Source of the DNA: Pseudomonas avellanae BPIC 631
GTDB lineage: Bacteria > Pseudomonadota > Gammaproteobacteria > Pseudomonadales > Pseudomonadaceae
NCBI RefSeq assembly: GCF_000444135.1
Contig: NZ_ATDK01000272.1
Location: 1 to 32,320 of the forward strand
DNA length: 32,320 bases
Reading direction: 5' to 3'
The notes beneath the pieces were generated by a model. That model saw only the letters and a list, made by a program, of their open reading frames with translations. It did not search any database and was not told the origin of the DNA. The position numbers and the translations under genes are program-made. Position 1 is the first letter of the stretch. Each line of letters opens with the position of its first letter. Positions 1 to 9,202 of the stretch are shown one piece after another.

Positions 1-32
1 ATAATCCCAACTGTCGTGCCGAAATTTTTCAA

Positions 33-104
33 TGATCGTGCGACGCTCCGCGTCGCATGCCGTTCTGGACGCTCTGCGTCCGGTCTTGATTGCGCTGCGC
101 GGCG
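33..104. repeat. Modular stem-loop repeat, copy A
   Basis: Two short perfect hairpins in tandem: TGCGACGC-tcc-GCGTCGCA (39-57) and GGACGC-tct-GCGTCC (67-81), followed by a GC-rich tail resembling GGTCTTGATTGCGCTGCGC. The same modules recur at about 5992, 20054 (reverse orientation) and 32229. I associate this type of intergenic repeat with P. syringae genomes. It fills most of the space before the first gene, and no promoter could be distinguished in it. Confidence 0.7.
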
Positions 105-169
105 TCAGCCGATTTCCCTCCAGCGCACCCCGCCGTTATCATCGCCGCATCTTGTGAAGGACTTATCCG

Positions 170-1411
170 ATGCTCAATGGCCTGTGGCTTGTTTTTTTTG
201 TCGTGGCGACGATTTCTGCGCTGGTGCAGTGGCTGGTGGGCGGCAATGCGGGGATTTTTGCGGCGATGGTCGAAAGCATCTTCGCCATGGCCAAGCTCTC
301 GGTCGAAGTCATGGTGCTGTTGTTCGGCACCCTGACGCTGTGGCTGGGCTTTTTGCGCATTGCAGAGAAGGCCGGGATCGTCGACTGGCTGGCCAAGGTG
401 CTCGGGCCGCTGTTTCTGCGTCTGATGCCGGAAGTCCCGCCAGGCCACCCTGCGCTGGGCCTGATCACCCTCAACTTTGCTGCCAACGCTCTGGGGCTCG
501 ATAACGCGGCCACGCCTATCGGCCTGAAGGCCATGCGCTCGTTGCAGGAGCTCAATCCGAGCAAGACCGCCGCCAGTAACGCGCAGATCCTGTTTCTGGT
601 GCTCAACGCTTCATCCCTGACCCTGCTGCCGGTGACAATCTTCATGTACCGCGCCCAGCAAGGTGCTCCCGATCCAACCCTGGTGTTTCTGCCTATCCTG
701 CTGGCCACCAGCGTCTCGACGTTTGTCGGCCTGTTGTCGGTGGCATTCATGCAGCGCCTGCGCCTTTGGGACCCGGTGGTGCTCGCCTACCTGATCCCCG
801 GCGCACTGCTGCTCGGTGCGTTCATGGCCTTTCTCGGCACACTGTCGGCCACAGCACTGGCGGGCCTGTCGTCGATTCTTGGCAACCTCACGCTGTTCGG
901 CCTGATCATGATGTTTCTGATGATAGGCACGTTGCGCAAAGTGCTGGTCTACGAAGCGTTCGTTGAAGGCGCGAAAGAAGGCTTCGATGTCGCCAAGAGC
1001 CTGCTGCCTTATCTGGTCGCCATGCTCTGCGCGGTCGGCGTGCTGCGCGCATCCGGCGCACTGGACTTCGGTCTGGAAGGCATTCGGCATGTGGTGGAGT
1101 GGCTGGGGCTGGACACACGCTTCGTCGATGCGCTGCCGACCGCGATGGTCAAACCATTCTCTGGCAGCGCGGCCCGGGCGCTGCTGATCGAAACCATGCA
1201 GACTCAGGGCGTGGACAGCTTCGCCGCACTGGCGGCCGCGACGATTCAGGGCAGTACCGAAACCACGTTCTACGTGCTGGCGGTGTACTTCGGTGCCGTG
1301 GGCATCCAGCGCGCCCGACACGCAGTGGGCTGTGCGTTGCTGGCGGAGTTTTCCGGCGTGGTTGCGGCAATCTTCGTCTGCTACTGGTTCTTTGGTGCCA
1401 CCGCCACCTGA
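170..1411 (+). CDS. Fused SpmA/SpmB-type nucleoside-recognition (Gate) domain membrane protein
   Basis: A 413-aa, very hydrophobic inner-membrane protein made of two related halves that look like SpmA and SpmB fused in one chain. The first half carries the conserved stretch LNFAANALGLDNAATPIGLKAM (about residues 103-124). The second half carries VKPFSGSAARALLIE and STETTFYVLAVYFGAVG, which are hallmarks of Gate-domain proteins. The family is named from Bacillus spore maturation, but pseudomonads do not sporulate, so the role here is unknown; transport of a small solute is the usual guess. The ATG at 170 has GAAGGA eight bases upstream. The stop lies only four bases from the convergent DUF5924 gene, so the two transcripts probably share or overlap their ends. 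Confidence 0.88.
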   Translation: MLNGLWLVFFVVATISALVQWLVGGNAGIFAAMVESIFAMAKLSVEVMVLLFGTLTLWLGFLRIAEKAGIVDWLAKVLGPLFLRLMPEVPPGHPALGLITLNFAANALGLDNAATPIGLKAMRSLQELNPSKTAASNAQILFLVLNASSLTLLPVTIFMYRAQQGAPDPTLVFLPILLATSVSTFVGLLSVAFMQRLRLWDPVVLAYLIPGALLLGAFMAFLGTLSATALAGLSSILGNLTLFGLIMMFLMIGTLRKVLVYEAFVEGAKEGFDVAKSLLPYLVAMLCAVGVLRASGALDFGLEGIRHVVEWLGLDTRFVDALPTAMVKPFSGSAARALLIETMQTQGVDSFAALAAATIQGSTETTFYVLAVYFGAVGIQRARHAVGCALLAEFSGVVAAIFVCYWFFGATAT

Positions 1412-1415
1412 GGCG

Positions 1416-2606
1416 TCACTGAGCCGGCGTTGCGGGCGCTGACTCAGCCGGAGCAGGCGCCGGAGCCTCTGGCTTCGGCTGGCTTGCCTCAGGTTGTGCC
1501 GGTGCCGATTCAGGCGCAGCCTCGTCGCTCGAGTCGCCACCCGGCTTGAGTTTGATGATCCGCCCGGTCGGTCGCTTGACGGCCGGTTGATCGTTGTCGG
1601 TCACCACGAAGCGCAGTACGCCGATCATCTGACCGTCCTCGGTCAACACCCGCACCTGCCAGCGCCCTGTCACGTCCTCCGGGAAATTCTGCTTGCGGGT
1701 CCAGGCGCGATAGCCTTCCTTGCGCCCACCGTGGATATCCAGGGCAATGCGGTCCATCTCCTTACCTTCGTGCCACCAGACATGGTAGATGCGCTCGTCC
1801 AGGCCGCGTGGCGCGTTGATAGCGGTGTAGGCGTACAAACCGCCATTGCGCAGCTGTTTGACGCTGATCAGCGAGATGCTGTCGCCCGGCGTCCGGTTCT
1901 TGTTATCGAAATCCGGGCTGACGGCCACTTCGGTCAGCCAAAGAGTCGCCGGTGGTACCCACGAACGCAGCAGCCAGCCCGCAGCGCCAATGGCCAGAAT
2001 CATCGTGATCACCGTCAGCGCATTACGCCAGGTATTCAGTGCGAAGGTCGACATCAGGCTGGGGACCGACAACAGCATCGCCACGCCCAGCGCCAGTTTG
2101 TAACTCTCGGCGGTGGTCAGGTGCAGAATGATCGGTAGCGCGGTAAGCAGTGCAGCGAACAGGGTCAGCGTGTGCAGCGTCATGAACAGCCAGCGTTTGG
2201 GTGCCAGCCATTTGTAGTACAAAGGGTCGATGATCGAGATCAGCCCGGCCGCCCCGAGTGCCGCCGTGAACACCGCCTGACCGCTGTTCCAGGTGGTGGT
2301 GATGAAAAAGAACGGCAGCACAAAAAACAGGCTTTCCTGGTGGATCATCTGCGTGCCGTAGCGCAGCAGGCCTTGCGGAATCTCGCGGCCCAATGCCTTG
2401 TTGAGCAACCCGACCATGGTGTTTTCGACCATCAGCCACAGCCAACTGATCAGCATCACCACGGCGATCCAGGTCGCCAGCCCTTCCTGGCGGTCGACCA
2501 GAATGAAGCTGGCGATACCGGACACGAAACCGAACGCCGCAATGAGCCCCGGGTAGCGCTGCATCAAGTCGAGCACGGGTGTCACAAAGCGGTTCAGATC
2601 ACGCAT
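1416..2606 (-). CDS. DUF5924/DUF2914 family membrane protein
   Basis: A 396-aa protein. The first ~220 residues contain several membrane segments (for example around AAFGFVSGIASFILV, LFFVLPFFFI, LFAALLTALPIIL and ILAIGAAGWLL). A soluble extracytoplasmic domain follows, about residues 225-345, with the DUF2914-like signature IYHVWWHEGKEMDRI and GRWQVRVLTEDGQMIGVLRFVV. The last ~50 residues are a low-complexity Pro/Ala/Glu tail typical of periplasm-spanning linkers. The function is unknown; I recognise only the domain families. The gene starts just downstream of a rho-independent terminator that closes the upstream peptidase gene, so it probably has its own promoter in the 2607-2634 region or depends on read-through. 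Confidence 0.85.
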   Translation of the reverse strand: MRDLNRFVTPVLDLMQRYPGLIAAFGFVSGIASFILVDRQEGLATWIAVVMLISWLWLMVENTMVGLLNKALGREIPQGLLRYGTQMIHQESLFFVLPFFFITTTWNSGQAVFTAALGAAGLISIIDPLYYKWLAPKRWLFMTLHTLTLFAALLTALPIILHLTTAESYKLALGVAMLLSVPSLMSTFALNTWRNALTVITMILAIGAAGWLLRSWVPPATLWLTEVAVSPDFDNKNRTPGDSISLISVKQLRNGGLYAYTAINAPRGLDERIYHVWWHEGKEMDRIALDIHGGRKEGYRAWTRKQNFPEDVTGRWQVRVLTEDGQMIGVLRFVVTDNDQPAVKRPTGRIIKLKPGGDSSDEAAPESAPAQPEASQPKPEAPAPAPAESAPATPAQ

Positions 2607-2634
2607 TTCAGTTGTTCACTCGGTTTGAAGCATA

Positions 2635-2666
2635 CAAAAAACGCGCAGCTTAACAAACGCTGCGCG
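2635..2666 (-). terminator. Rho-independent terminator of the M16 peptidase gene
   Basis: On the minus strand, CGCGCAGC, a 9-base loop and GCTGCGCG form a perfect 8-bp stem followed directly by TTTTTT. It lies about 40 bases beyond the peptidase stop codon and before the DUF5924 start. Confidence 0.85.
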
Positions 2667-2702
2667 CGGCACGCACCAAGGGTGCAGGTCGGCGTCAGAA
2701 TT

Positions 2703-4082
2703 CTATTTTTTGCCCCGTGCCCGCCAGCGCCACACGGCCAGCAGCACGATCAGGCCCAGCACGCCACCTACCAACCAGTACAGGCCGTCATAGCTGAACA
2801 GCGGTTTTTCGATGCGCATATAGCCTGGCTGTGCGAGTAACTGGCGCATGGCCTGGTTGGCGGTTTCCAGCTTGACCGCCTTGATGCGCTTGGCCGGATC
2901 CTCGAAACGGCCCTTTTCGTAATCGTTGAGCGCGCTCCAATAATAGTCGGCCAGCGCACTATTGCCTTGCGTGGCCCACGATTGCCGGTCGATGGCGAGC
3001 TGCTGCAGCCGCGCAAACGTGGCGGGCTGCATACCGTCTTTTTGCAGGCGCTCAACCAGTGCCCGAATATCCCGCTCGGCTTCATCGGCATCATTGCGTT
3101 CGACGTCGGCATTGAGGCTCAGAAACCCCACATCGCCGAACACTTCGCGCTCGGCAGACGGCCCATAGGACAGGCTGCGTTTCAGGCGCAGTTCGGTGTA
3201 GAGCGCCGAGTCCAGGTAAGCCTTGACCAAGTCCCATGTTTCGTCGTGCTGGTCGTCAAGCTGTGGCTCGGGGTAGATCAGGTGCAGCTTGGCGCTCTCG
3301 CCCAGCCCGCCGCGCTGCAACTCTTGTCGCGCTTGTGCCGAGCCGCTGCCTGGTGCCAACGGTGGGTGATCAATCGGGTCGGTAGGTGCGAGTTTGCCGT
3401 AGGTGCGCTCCAGATAGGCCGGCAGGAGCTTGTCCAGATCGCCGACCACGATCAGCGTCATGTTGTTGGGCGCATACCAGTTGGCGAATACGTCTTCGAT
3501 GTGCTCAAGCTTGATGCCGTCCACCTCGGGACGCTCGGCGCACTTGAGCCCCATCTCCACCGCCAGTTGGCTGATGGCGCTGCGGCCTGAGTCTCGGCGG
3601 TCCAGCAGGCGCTGCAAGTGTGAAAAATGCCCGCCGTCTTCGCGCTCGACCACGCGTTTGACGCCGTCCAGACGCGCCTGACTGAGCTCTGTGCGGGTCA
3701 TGATTTCCAGCAACAGGTCCAGCACCTTGCGTTGATTGCGCGCAGGCGCTTCGATCACAAACGTGGTATCGGCGTTGCTGGTGAAGGCATTCCACTCGCC
3801 GCCCAGCGCCTGCATGCGCTCCTCCAGCCCGCCTTCGCCGCTGTCATCAATACCGCTGAACAGCAGATGTTCCAGCAGGTGCGGCAGCTCCTTGTCCTGA
3901 CAGGGGAAATCGTCAAAGCCGATCCCCACCACCAGGCGAATGGCGACGTGACCCTTTTCATAGCCAGGTTTGAGCAAGACCTGCAAACCGTTGGGCAGCA
4001 GGTAGCCCTCGACCTGAAGGCGGTCAAGGGCAAACGAGGGGAGTGAACCGAAAAGCAGACAAGCGAACAGCAGGCAACGCAT
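2703..4082 (-). CDS. M16 family zinc metallopeptidase, membrane-anchored
   Basis: A 459-aa exported insulinase-type peptidase. Residues 1-18 are a signal peptide (MRCLLFACLLFGSLPSFA). The inverted zinc motif HLLEH lies at residues 68-72, with the expected downstream glutamate around residue 148 (VVEREDGGHF), so the catalytic site looks intact. A second, inactive-type M16 domain occupies roughly residues 200-400. Residues ~432-452 form a membrane helix (LVGGVLGLIVLLAVWRW) followed by RARGKK, so the C-terminus should be cytoplasmic and the protease domain periplasmic. Many M16B enzymes work as pairs encoded side by side, and no second M16 gene is present here. The ATG is preceded by AGGAAAG. 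A strong terminator follows. The substrate is unknown. Confidence 0.88.
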   Translation of the reverse strand: MRCLLFACLLFGSLPSFALDRLQVEGYLLPNGLQVLLKPGYEKGHVAIRLVVGIGFDDFPCQDKELPHLLEHLLFSGIDDSGEGGLEERMQALGGEWNAFTSNADTTFVIEAPARNQRKVLDLLLEIMTRTELSQARLDGVKRVVEREDGGHFSHLQRLLDRRDSGRSAISQLAVEMGLKCAERPEVDGIKLEHIEDVFANWYAPNNMTLIVVGDLDKLLPAYLERTYGKLAPTDPIDHPPLAPGSGSAQARQELQRGGLGESAKLHLIYPEPQLDDQHDETWDLVKAYLDSALYTELRLKRSLSYGPSAEREVFGDVGFLSLNADVERNDADEAERDIRALVERLQKDGMQPATFARLQQLAIDRQSWATQGNSALADYYWSALNDYEKGRFEDPAKRIKAVKLETANQAMRQLLAQPGYMRIEKPLFSYDGLYWLVGGVLGLIVLLAVWRWRARGKK

Positions 4083-4139
4083 AAAACAGCTTTCCTGGCG
4101 GGCCGGTATGTTTAAAAGACTTCATACCTGCCCTTACGT

Positions 4140-5792
4140 TCACAGTGATCGTTCGGGCTGGCCCTCACTCGACAAGGCCCCGGTGTCGGACGTTTCCAGC
4201 ACCACGTAGGCACTGCTGCAAAACAGCGAGTTGAGGCGCTTCATGTCGGCAATCAGCTCCAGGTGCAGCGAACTGGTCTCGATACTCTGCACGACTTTTT
4301 GTCGCAGACGGCTGACATGCGCGTGCGCCAGGCGACGCTCCTGCGCCCTGAACCGGCGCTTCTCACGCAGCAATTGCCGCGCGCTTTCTTCGTCGCCGCT
4401 GAGAAATACTGAAAGGCCCAAGCGCAGATTCGACTGTAACTGAACCTGCAGATCGGCAAGCTCTTCAAGCCCGACCTCTGAGAATGAGCGACGATGCGAC
4501 GTTTTCTGCTGCTGGATCTTGCGCAACATGCGCTCGATCAGGCCGCTGGCCAGTTCCAGGTTGATGGTCAGCTCGATGATTTCAGCCCAGCGCCGGTTGT
4601 CGTGCTCGCCGAGGTCTTCCCGTGGCATTTGCGCCAGGTACAGTTTGATCGCGCTGTACAGTGCTTCGACGTCATCGTTCAGACGCCGTACTTCCTGAGT
4701 GACCGCCGTTTGCGTACCGCGCAGCACGGCCAGCATCGAACTGAGCATGCTCTCGATCAGGTCGCCCATGCGCAGCGTTTCGCGCACGGCGTTGGCCAGT
4801 GCGAGGCTGGGTGTCGCCAGCGCGGTCAGGTCCAGATGCCGAGGCTTGGCCAGCCCGCCAACCTCGTTTTGCTGTGGCAGCAAGCCTGCGCACAGCCGCG
4901 CCATCGGGCCGACCGTGGGCAGCATGATCAGGCAGCGCACCGTGTTGTAGATCAGGTGAAAGCCGATCACCAACTCTTGCGGACGAAAGCCCAGCGTGTC
5001 GATCCAGGCAACCAGCGGGTCGAGCACCGGAATGATCAGCAGCAGGCCGAACAGTTTGTACAGCAGGCTGCCGAGGGCAACCTGCCGGCCAGCAACGTTC
5101 TGCATGCTGGTGCTGAGAAACGCCAGCAGGCCGCTGCCGATGTTGGCGCCGATCACCAGGCCGATCGCTACCGGCAGGCCAATGACTTCCGTACCTGCCA
5201 GGGTAGCCGTCAGCAACACCGCCGCGAGGCTGGAGTAGGAGATCAACGCGAACATCGCGCCCACCAGCGCATCCAGCAGCAGGTCACCCGTCAGCGAGGC
5301 AAACAGCACCTTGACCCCGGCCGCCTGAGTGATCGGCGCGGCAGCGGCGACGATCAATTGCAGCGCCAGCACGATCAGCCCCAGGCCGATACCGACCCGG
5401 CCCAACTGACCGGCGCGGGTCTGCTTGCGTGACAGAAAGAACACCACACCGAGAAAAATCAGCAGCGGCGACAGCCATGACAGGTCGAACGTCAGTACAC
5501 GGGACATCAAGGCTGTGCCGACATCGGCACCGAGCATGATCACCAGCGCAGGCGTCAGCGTCATCAGCCCCTGGCCCACAAAGGATGTCACCAGCATGGC
5601 CGTGGCATTACTGCTCTGCACCATGGCGGTCACCAGAATGCCGGCGATGAAAGCCAGTGGTCGTTTGGACATGTTCTGGCTGAGCAAACGGCGCAGTTGT
5701 GCCCCGTAAACACGAAGGATGCCAGTACGCACGATATGCGTGCCCCAGATCAGCAGGGCGACGGCAGATAGCAAATCGAGCAGGGTCAGCAT
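4140..5792 (-). CDS. Na/Pi cotransporter family protein with PhoU-like C-terminal domain
   Basis: An inner-membrane protein of 550 aa from the chosen start. The N-terminal ~300 residues hold two Na/Pi-cotransporter repeats with the family signatures MVQSSNATAMLVTSFVGQG and GANIGSGLLAFLSTS. Residues ~340-540 are a helical PhoU-like domain rich in Glu and Arg. The family imports or balances phosphate with sodium; specificity cannot be read from sequence. I chose the ATG at 5792 because AGGGGG lies eight bases upstream. An in-frame ATG at 5819 would add nine residues but has no ribosome site. No clear Pho box was seen upstream. The M16 gene follows after 57 bases with only a weak hairpin between, so some co-transcription is possible. 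Confidence 0.88.
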   Translation of the reverse strand: MLTLLDLLSAVALLIWGTHIVRTGILRVYGAQLRRLLSQNMSKRPLAFIAGILVTAMVQSSNATAMLVTSFVGQGLMTLTPALVIMLGADVGTALMSRVLTFDLSWLSPLLIFLGVVFFLSRKQTRAGQLGRVGIGLGLIVLALQLIVAAAAPITQAAGVKVLFASLTGDLLLDALVGAMFALISYSSLAAVLLTATLAGTEVIGLPVAIGLVIGANIGSGLLAFLSTSMQNVAGRQVALGSLLYKLFGLLLIIPVLDPLVAWIDTLGFRPQELVIGFHLIYNTVRCLIMLPTVGPMARLCAGLLPQQNEVGGLAKPRHLDLTALATPSLALANAVRETLRMGDLIESMLSSMLAVLRGTQTAVTQEVRRLNDDVEALYSAIKLYLAQMPREDLGEHDNRRWAEIIELTINLELASGLIERMLRKIQQQKTSHRRSFSEVGLEELADLQVQLQSNLRLGLSVFLSGDEESARQLLREKRRFRAQERRLAHAHVSRLRQKVVQSIETSSLHLELIADMKRLNSLFCSSAYVVLETSDTGALSSEGQPERSL

Positions 5793-5991
5793 GCTGAAAG
5801 CCCCCTGAGGTTTGCCCATTCAGGCGATGAATTGAAAGATGCAGCATGTAGCGAGCGGGAAAGGCTGTAATGCTCTACTAAGCTTTTAGTCGGCCTTTGG
5901 CCTTGACGCCAGCATCGCACAGGGTTGGGGTCATTGAAATAAAAGTGTCATAAATCGTTGGCTGATTATTACGCGTACGTTTGAGCGCTAT

Positions 5992-6053
5992 GCGTCACAA
6001 GACTGCGCCGCGCCGCACGATAGTTTAGATTATCGCTCCTCACGCTCCGGCGG
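5992..6053. repeat. Modular stem-loop repeat, copy B
   Basis: Contains GCGTCACAAGACTGCGCCGC, nearly identical to a segment of the copy at 32280-32304, followed by GATTATCGCTCCTCACGCTC, matching the GATTATCG...CACGCTCC module of copy D. Between them CGATA-gtttagat-TATCG forms a small hairpin. It lies immediately after the chemoreceptor stop codon. The rest of the 5793-6056 gap shows no gene. Confidence 0.6.
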
Positions 6054-6056
6054 CCC

Positions 6057-8033
6057 TCAACGAAACCGGTCAACCTCATTACGCAGTTCAGTCGCCAGGC
6101 CATTGAGCTCCTGAGCGGTGATGGCGAGGTTGGACATGACCTGGCGTTGTTCGCTGTTGGCCATGGCGATGCTTTGCAGGTTGCTGCTGAGCATCGTTGC
6201 AGTGCTGCTTTGTTCCTGGGTTGCGGTGGTGATGGCTGCGAACTGGTGGCCGGCCGAGCGGCTTTGTTCGTCGATCTGGGCCAGTGCCGAGGCGACTTTG
6301 GCGTTGAGCGACAGGCCTTCCTGCATCAGCGTGTTGCCCTGCTGCATGGTGCTGATCGCGTTGCCGGTTTCCTGCTGGATGCTGGCGATCATGCCGGAAA
6401 TCTCGTCGGTCGCCTCGCGAGTACGAGACGCCAGGCTGCGCACTTCGTCAGCCACCACGGCAAAGCCGCGGCCTTGTTCACCGGCACGGGCGGCCTCGAT
6501 GGCGGCGTTGAGGGCCAGCAGATTGGTCTGGTCGGCAATCGAGGTGATCACCCCCACAATGCTGCCGATTTCCTGCGAGCGCTGACCCAGTGTGTCGATG
6601 ACCGTGGCGGTGCTGCTCAAGGACGTTGCGATCTGTTGCAGCGATGAAGACGCCTCGTCCATCGAGGTGCGACCGATGCGGGTCTGCTGGGCATTTTCCT
6701 GCGCCAGGCGCTCGGTGTTGCCCATGTTGTCGGCGATGTTCATCGAAGTGGCGCTGAATTCCTCAACGGCGCCGGCCATGCTGGTGATCTCGCCGGACTG
6801 TTGCTCCATGCCCTCGTAAGCGCCGCCAGACAAGCCGGACAGTGCGTGGGCACGGCTGCTGACTTCCTGCGCGGCAGTACGAATATGCGACACCATGGAG
6901 GACAGTGCTTCGCTCATCTTGTTGAAGCTGCCGGACAGCTGGCCGATCTCGTCATTGCTGGTCACATTGAGGCGCACGCTCAGATCGCCCGCGCCCAGTG
7001 CATCGGCCTGGCGGACCAGTTCCGACAACGGACGCAGTTTGCTGCGCAGCAACCAGATAGCGCTGATGACAGCAATCAGCATGGCCAGCAAGCTGCCGAT
7101 GGCCAACTTGGTGCCCACATTCCATGTCACTTCGCTTATTTCATCGCGCGGCATGTTGGCAATGACTGTCCAGGGGCCGCCGGCGAAAGGCTGGCCGACG
7201 CTGTAGAAGTCATCGCCGCCTTCATTCCAGAACTGTGCCTTGCCCGGTTTGCTCGCAAGGTCAGCGACTGCCTTCGCGGCACCGTCGAGGGATTTGACGC
7301 CCGCAGGCGGAACCAGCCAGGTACCTTTCTCATCAAGCAGTGCCAGCGAGCCGGTAGAGCCGATGCGGAAGCTCTTCAGGTTATCAAACTGGGTTTTCTG
7401 TGCATCGGTGTAATCGAATCCTACAAACAGCGCGGCAATGATTTTGCCGCTGCTGTCGCGAACCGGGCTGTATTGCGTCATGTAGTAGCGATCGAACAGC
7501 ACCGCTTTGCCTACATAGCTCTGACCGGCCATCAAACGCTCGTAGGCCGTGCCCTTGCGATCCAGCACGGTGCCGATGGCGCGGGTGCCATCCTGTTTGC
7601 TCAACGAGGTGCTGATCCGAATGAAGTCGTCGCCGCTGCGCACGAAAATCGTCGCGACGCCTGCGGTCATCGAGCGGAATTCGTCGACTTCGGCAAAGTC
7701 GTTGTTCAGGGCGGTATCGCGTAGATACAGGCCCGGGGTCTGAGTGCCCGCGACCGTGACCGGCTTGTCGGGCTGCAGGCTCAGGCCACCGGCGAAGCGC
7801 TTCTCGAACAAGCCGCTCAGGCGCTGGGTGCTGTCGCGCAGTGTGCTGTGAAAGGTGCTGAGCTGATCGGCCAGCAACCGGGCTTCGCTCGACATGTGTT
7901 CTTCGCGAATGACCAGGTTGGACGCGTCCAGAGACCTCAGAGCGAACAGCGTACTGCCACTGATGACAACTGCCAGGATCACCGCCAGAGCAATACCGAG
8001 TTGCGAGGCAATTCGGGTACGGGGCTTGGACAT
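6057..8033 (-). CDS. Methyl-accepting chemotaxis protein with Cache sensor domain
   Basis: A 658-aa transmembrane chemoreceptor. The first membrane helix spans ~residues 11-33. A periplasmic ligand-binding region of about 270 residues follows and looks like the Cache_3-Cache_2 fold ([21 protein letters not shown] and [11 protein letters not shown] are typical). The second helix is ~308-329, HAMP ~330-383, and the cytoplasmic signalling hairpin has its tip at ~498-530 ([32 protein letters not shown]). There is no CheR/CheB-binding pentapeptide at the C-terminus. The ligand cannot be told. GGAG sits six bases before the ATG. A FliA-like promoter ~105 bases upstream ties it to the flagellar/chemotaxis regulon. 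Confidence 0.95.
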   Translation of the reverse strand: MSKPRTRIASQLGIALAVILAVVISGSTLFALRSLDASNLVIREEHMSSEARLLADQLSTFHSTLRDSTQRLSGLFEKRFAGGLSLQPDKPVTVAGTQTPGLYLRDTALNNDFAEVDEFRSMTAGVATIFVRSGDDFIRISTSLSKQDGTRAIGTVLDRKGTAYERLMAGQSYVGKAVLFDRYYMTQYSPVRDSSGKIIAALFVGFDYTDAQKTQFDNLKSFRIGSTGSLALLDEKGTWLVPPAGVKSLDGAAKAVADLASKPGKAQFWNEGGDDFYSVGQPFAGGPWTVIANMPRDEISEVTWNVGTKLAIGSLLAMLIAVISAIWLLRSKLRPLSELVRQADALGAGDLSVRLNVTSNDEIGQLSGSFNKMSEALSSMVSHIRTAAQEVSSRAHALSGLSGGAYEGMEQQSGEITSMAGAVEEFSATSMNIADNMGNTERLAQENAQQTRIGRTSMDEASSSLQQIATSLSSTATVIDTLGQRSQEIGSIVGVITSIADQTNLLALNAAIEAARAGEQGRGFAVVADEVRSLASRTREATDEISGMIASIQQETGNAISTMQQGNTLMQEGLSLNAKVASALAQIDEQSRSAGHQFAAITTATQEQSSTATMLSSNLQSIAMANSEQRQVMSNLAITAQELNGLATELRNEVDRFR

Positions 8034-8137
8034 AGAGACTCCACGCCAAATGATTGGAGTCGCCGGATCCGTGGCTCACCATTCAGCTGATTTTAGTTAA
8101 AGTTTTCAAGCCGCCGGATGGGCGGTCGTTAAGCAGT

Positions 8138-8164
8138 GCTTCGGCCAGTAAGATCGTTGCTTGA
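8138..8164 (-). promoter_or_regulatory. Predicted FliA (sigma-28) promoter of the chemoreceptor gene
   Basis: On the minus strand TCAA, exactly 15 bases, then GCCGAAGC. The flagellar sigma consensus is TAAA-N15-GCCGATAA, with TCAA common in Pseudomonas. The -10 matches in GCCGA and spacing is exact. It lies ~105 bases before the chemoreceptor ATG. Confidence 0.6.
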
Positions 8165-8215
8165 GCGCGAGGCGGGACATTAACAAATGATAGCAGTTCA
8201 ATACTAAACAAGTTT

Positions 8216-9136
8216 TTAATGCAGTATTTCAGCTAACGGCAACTCCATTGCTTTCACTTCTGCCTGAAGAAAATCGCTCAGCCGCCGCAACCGCTCTGCG
8301 CCGGGCCTTGTGCGTGGCCACACCAGGTAATAGTTCTCGCCACTGAACACCGCCGTGCGCCACGGCAGGCTCAAGCGCGACTGCGCCACATCCTCGGCAA
8401 CCATCAGCAGATCGCCCATCGACACGCCATAACCACGCGCTGCCGCAATCATCCCCAGTTCAAGCGTGTCGAAAACCTGCCCGCCCTTGAGCGAGACCTG
8501 GTCTGCCAGACCCATGCGGTTGAGCCAGGTGCGCCAGTCACGCCGATCAGGTGTGGGGTGCAGCAACTCGGCCTTGGCCAGCCGCTCTACGTCCCATGGC
8601 GGGTCCTGCAACAACGTCGGTGCGCCCACCGGAATCAACAACTCCGGAAACAGCAGCGTGGCTTCCCAGTCCGAGGGGAAATGCCCTTGGCTGAGCAGAA
8701 TCGCGCAGTCGAAAGGCTCCCGGGTAAAGTCCACGGCATCAATGTCCATCCAGGCGCTGGTCAGTTGCACCTCGTTACCGACTTGCAGATGACGAAAGCG
8801 GCTGAGCCGCGCCAGCAGCCAGCGCATGGTCAGGGTCGATGGCGCTTTCATGCGCAGGATGCCCTCGTCGGTCTGCAGCGTGCTGCACGCTCGCTCCAGA
8901 GCCAGAAAACCGTCGCGTACGCCGGGCAACAAGGTGCGTGCCGACTCGGTCAGTTGCAAGTTGCGCCCGTTACGCTGAAACAAACGGCAGGCAAAGTGCT
9001 CTTCCAGCGTGCGGATATGACGGCTTACTGCACTCTGGGTAATCGATAGTTCTTCAGCCGCCCGCGTGAACGATGTGTGTCGTGCGGCGGCTTCAAACGC
9101 CCTTAGTGCGTAAAGAGGGGGCAGATTACGAGGCAT
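8216..9136 (-). CDS. LysR family transcriptional regulator (GcvA-like)
   Basis: 306 aa from the chosen start. The N-terminal winged helix-turn-helix is clear at ~residues 6-65 (LRAFEAAARHTSFTRAAEELSITQSAVSRHIRTLEEHF). The rest is a LysR effector-binding domain with the GcvA-subgroup pattern (WLLARLSRF, PFDCAIL, LLHPTPDRRDWRTWL, GYGVSMGDLLMV). The ATG at 9136 is preceded by AGGAAG with six bases spacing and gives the normal family N-terminus. An upstream in-frame ATG at 9211 would add 25 atypical residues. The gene is divergent from the MATE pump, the usual arrangement for a LysR protein and its target, so it may control the pump. The inducer is unknown. Confidence 0.92.
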   Translation of the reverse strand: MPRNLPPLYALRAFEAAARHTSFTRAAEELSITQSAVSRHIRTLEEHFACRLFQRNGRNLQLTESARTLLPGVRDGFLALERACSTLQTDEGILRMKAPSTLTMRWLLARLSRFRHLQVGNEVQLTSAWMDIDAVDFTREPFDCAILLSQGHFPSDWEATLLFPELLIPVGAPTLLQDPPWDVERLAKAELLHPTPDRRDWRTWLNRMGLADQVSLKGGQVFDTLELGMIAAARGYGVSMGDLLMVAEDVAQSRLSLPWRTAVFSGENYYLVWPRTRPGAERLRRLSDFLQAEVKAMELPLAEILH

Positions 9137-9187
9137 GCGGAGCTTCCTGCTGGCGATGAGCAGCCACTTTACTGCAAATTGGTTCAG

Positions 9188-9202
9188 ATGAGTTTTACTC
9201 AT
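9188..9202. promoter_or_regulatory. Candidate LysR operator between the regulator and the MATE pump
   Basis: ATGAG-tttta-CTCAT is a perfect inverted repeat containing TGAGTTTTACTCA, which fits the LysR-type T-N11-A pattern. It lies 51 bases before the LysR start and 90 before the pump start. Confidence 0.45.

Noticed and set aside
611..1540. A 309-codon minus-strand frame opposite the SpmA/SpmB-type gene.
   Set aside because: Composition is that of antisense GC-rich sequence, and the plus-strand frame has strong membrane-protein signatures and a ribosome site.
4105..4128. Hairpin GGTATG...CATACC between the Na/Pi and M16 genes.
   Set aside because: Only a 6-bp stem with a 12-base loop and no T-run; not convincing as a terminator.
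5820..5991. Search for a Pho box upstream of the Na/Pi cotransporter gene.
   Set aside because: Only a TGACAC-like half-site was seen; no pair of CTGTCAT-type repeats at 11-base spacing.
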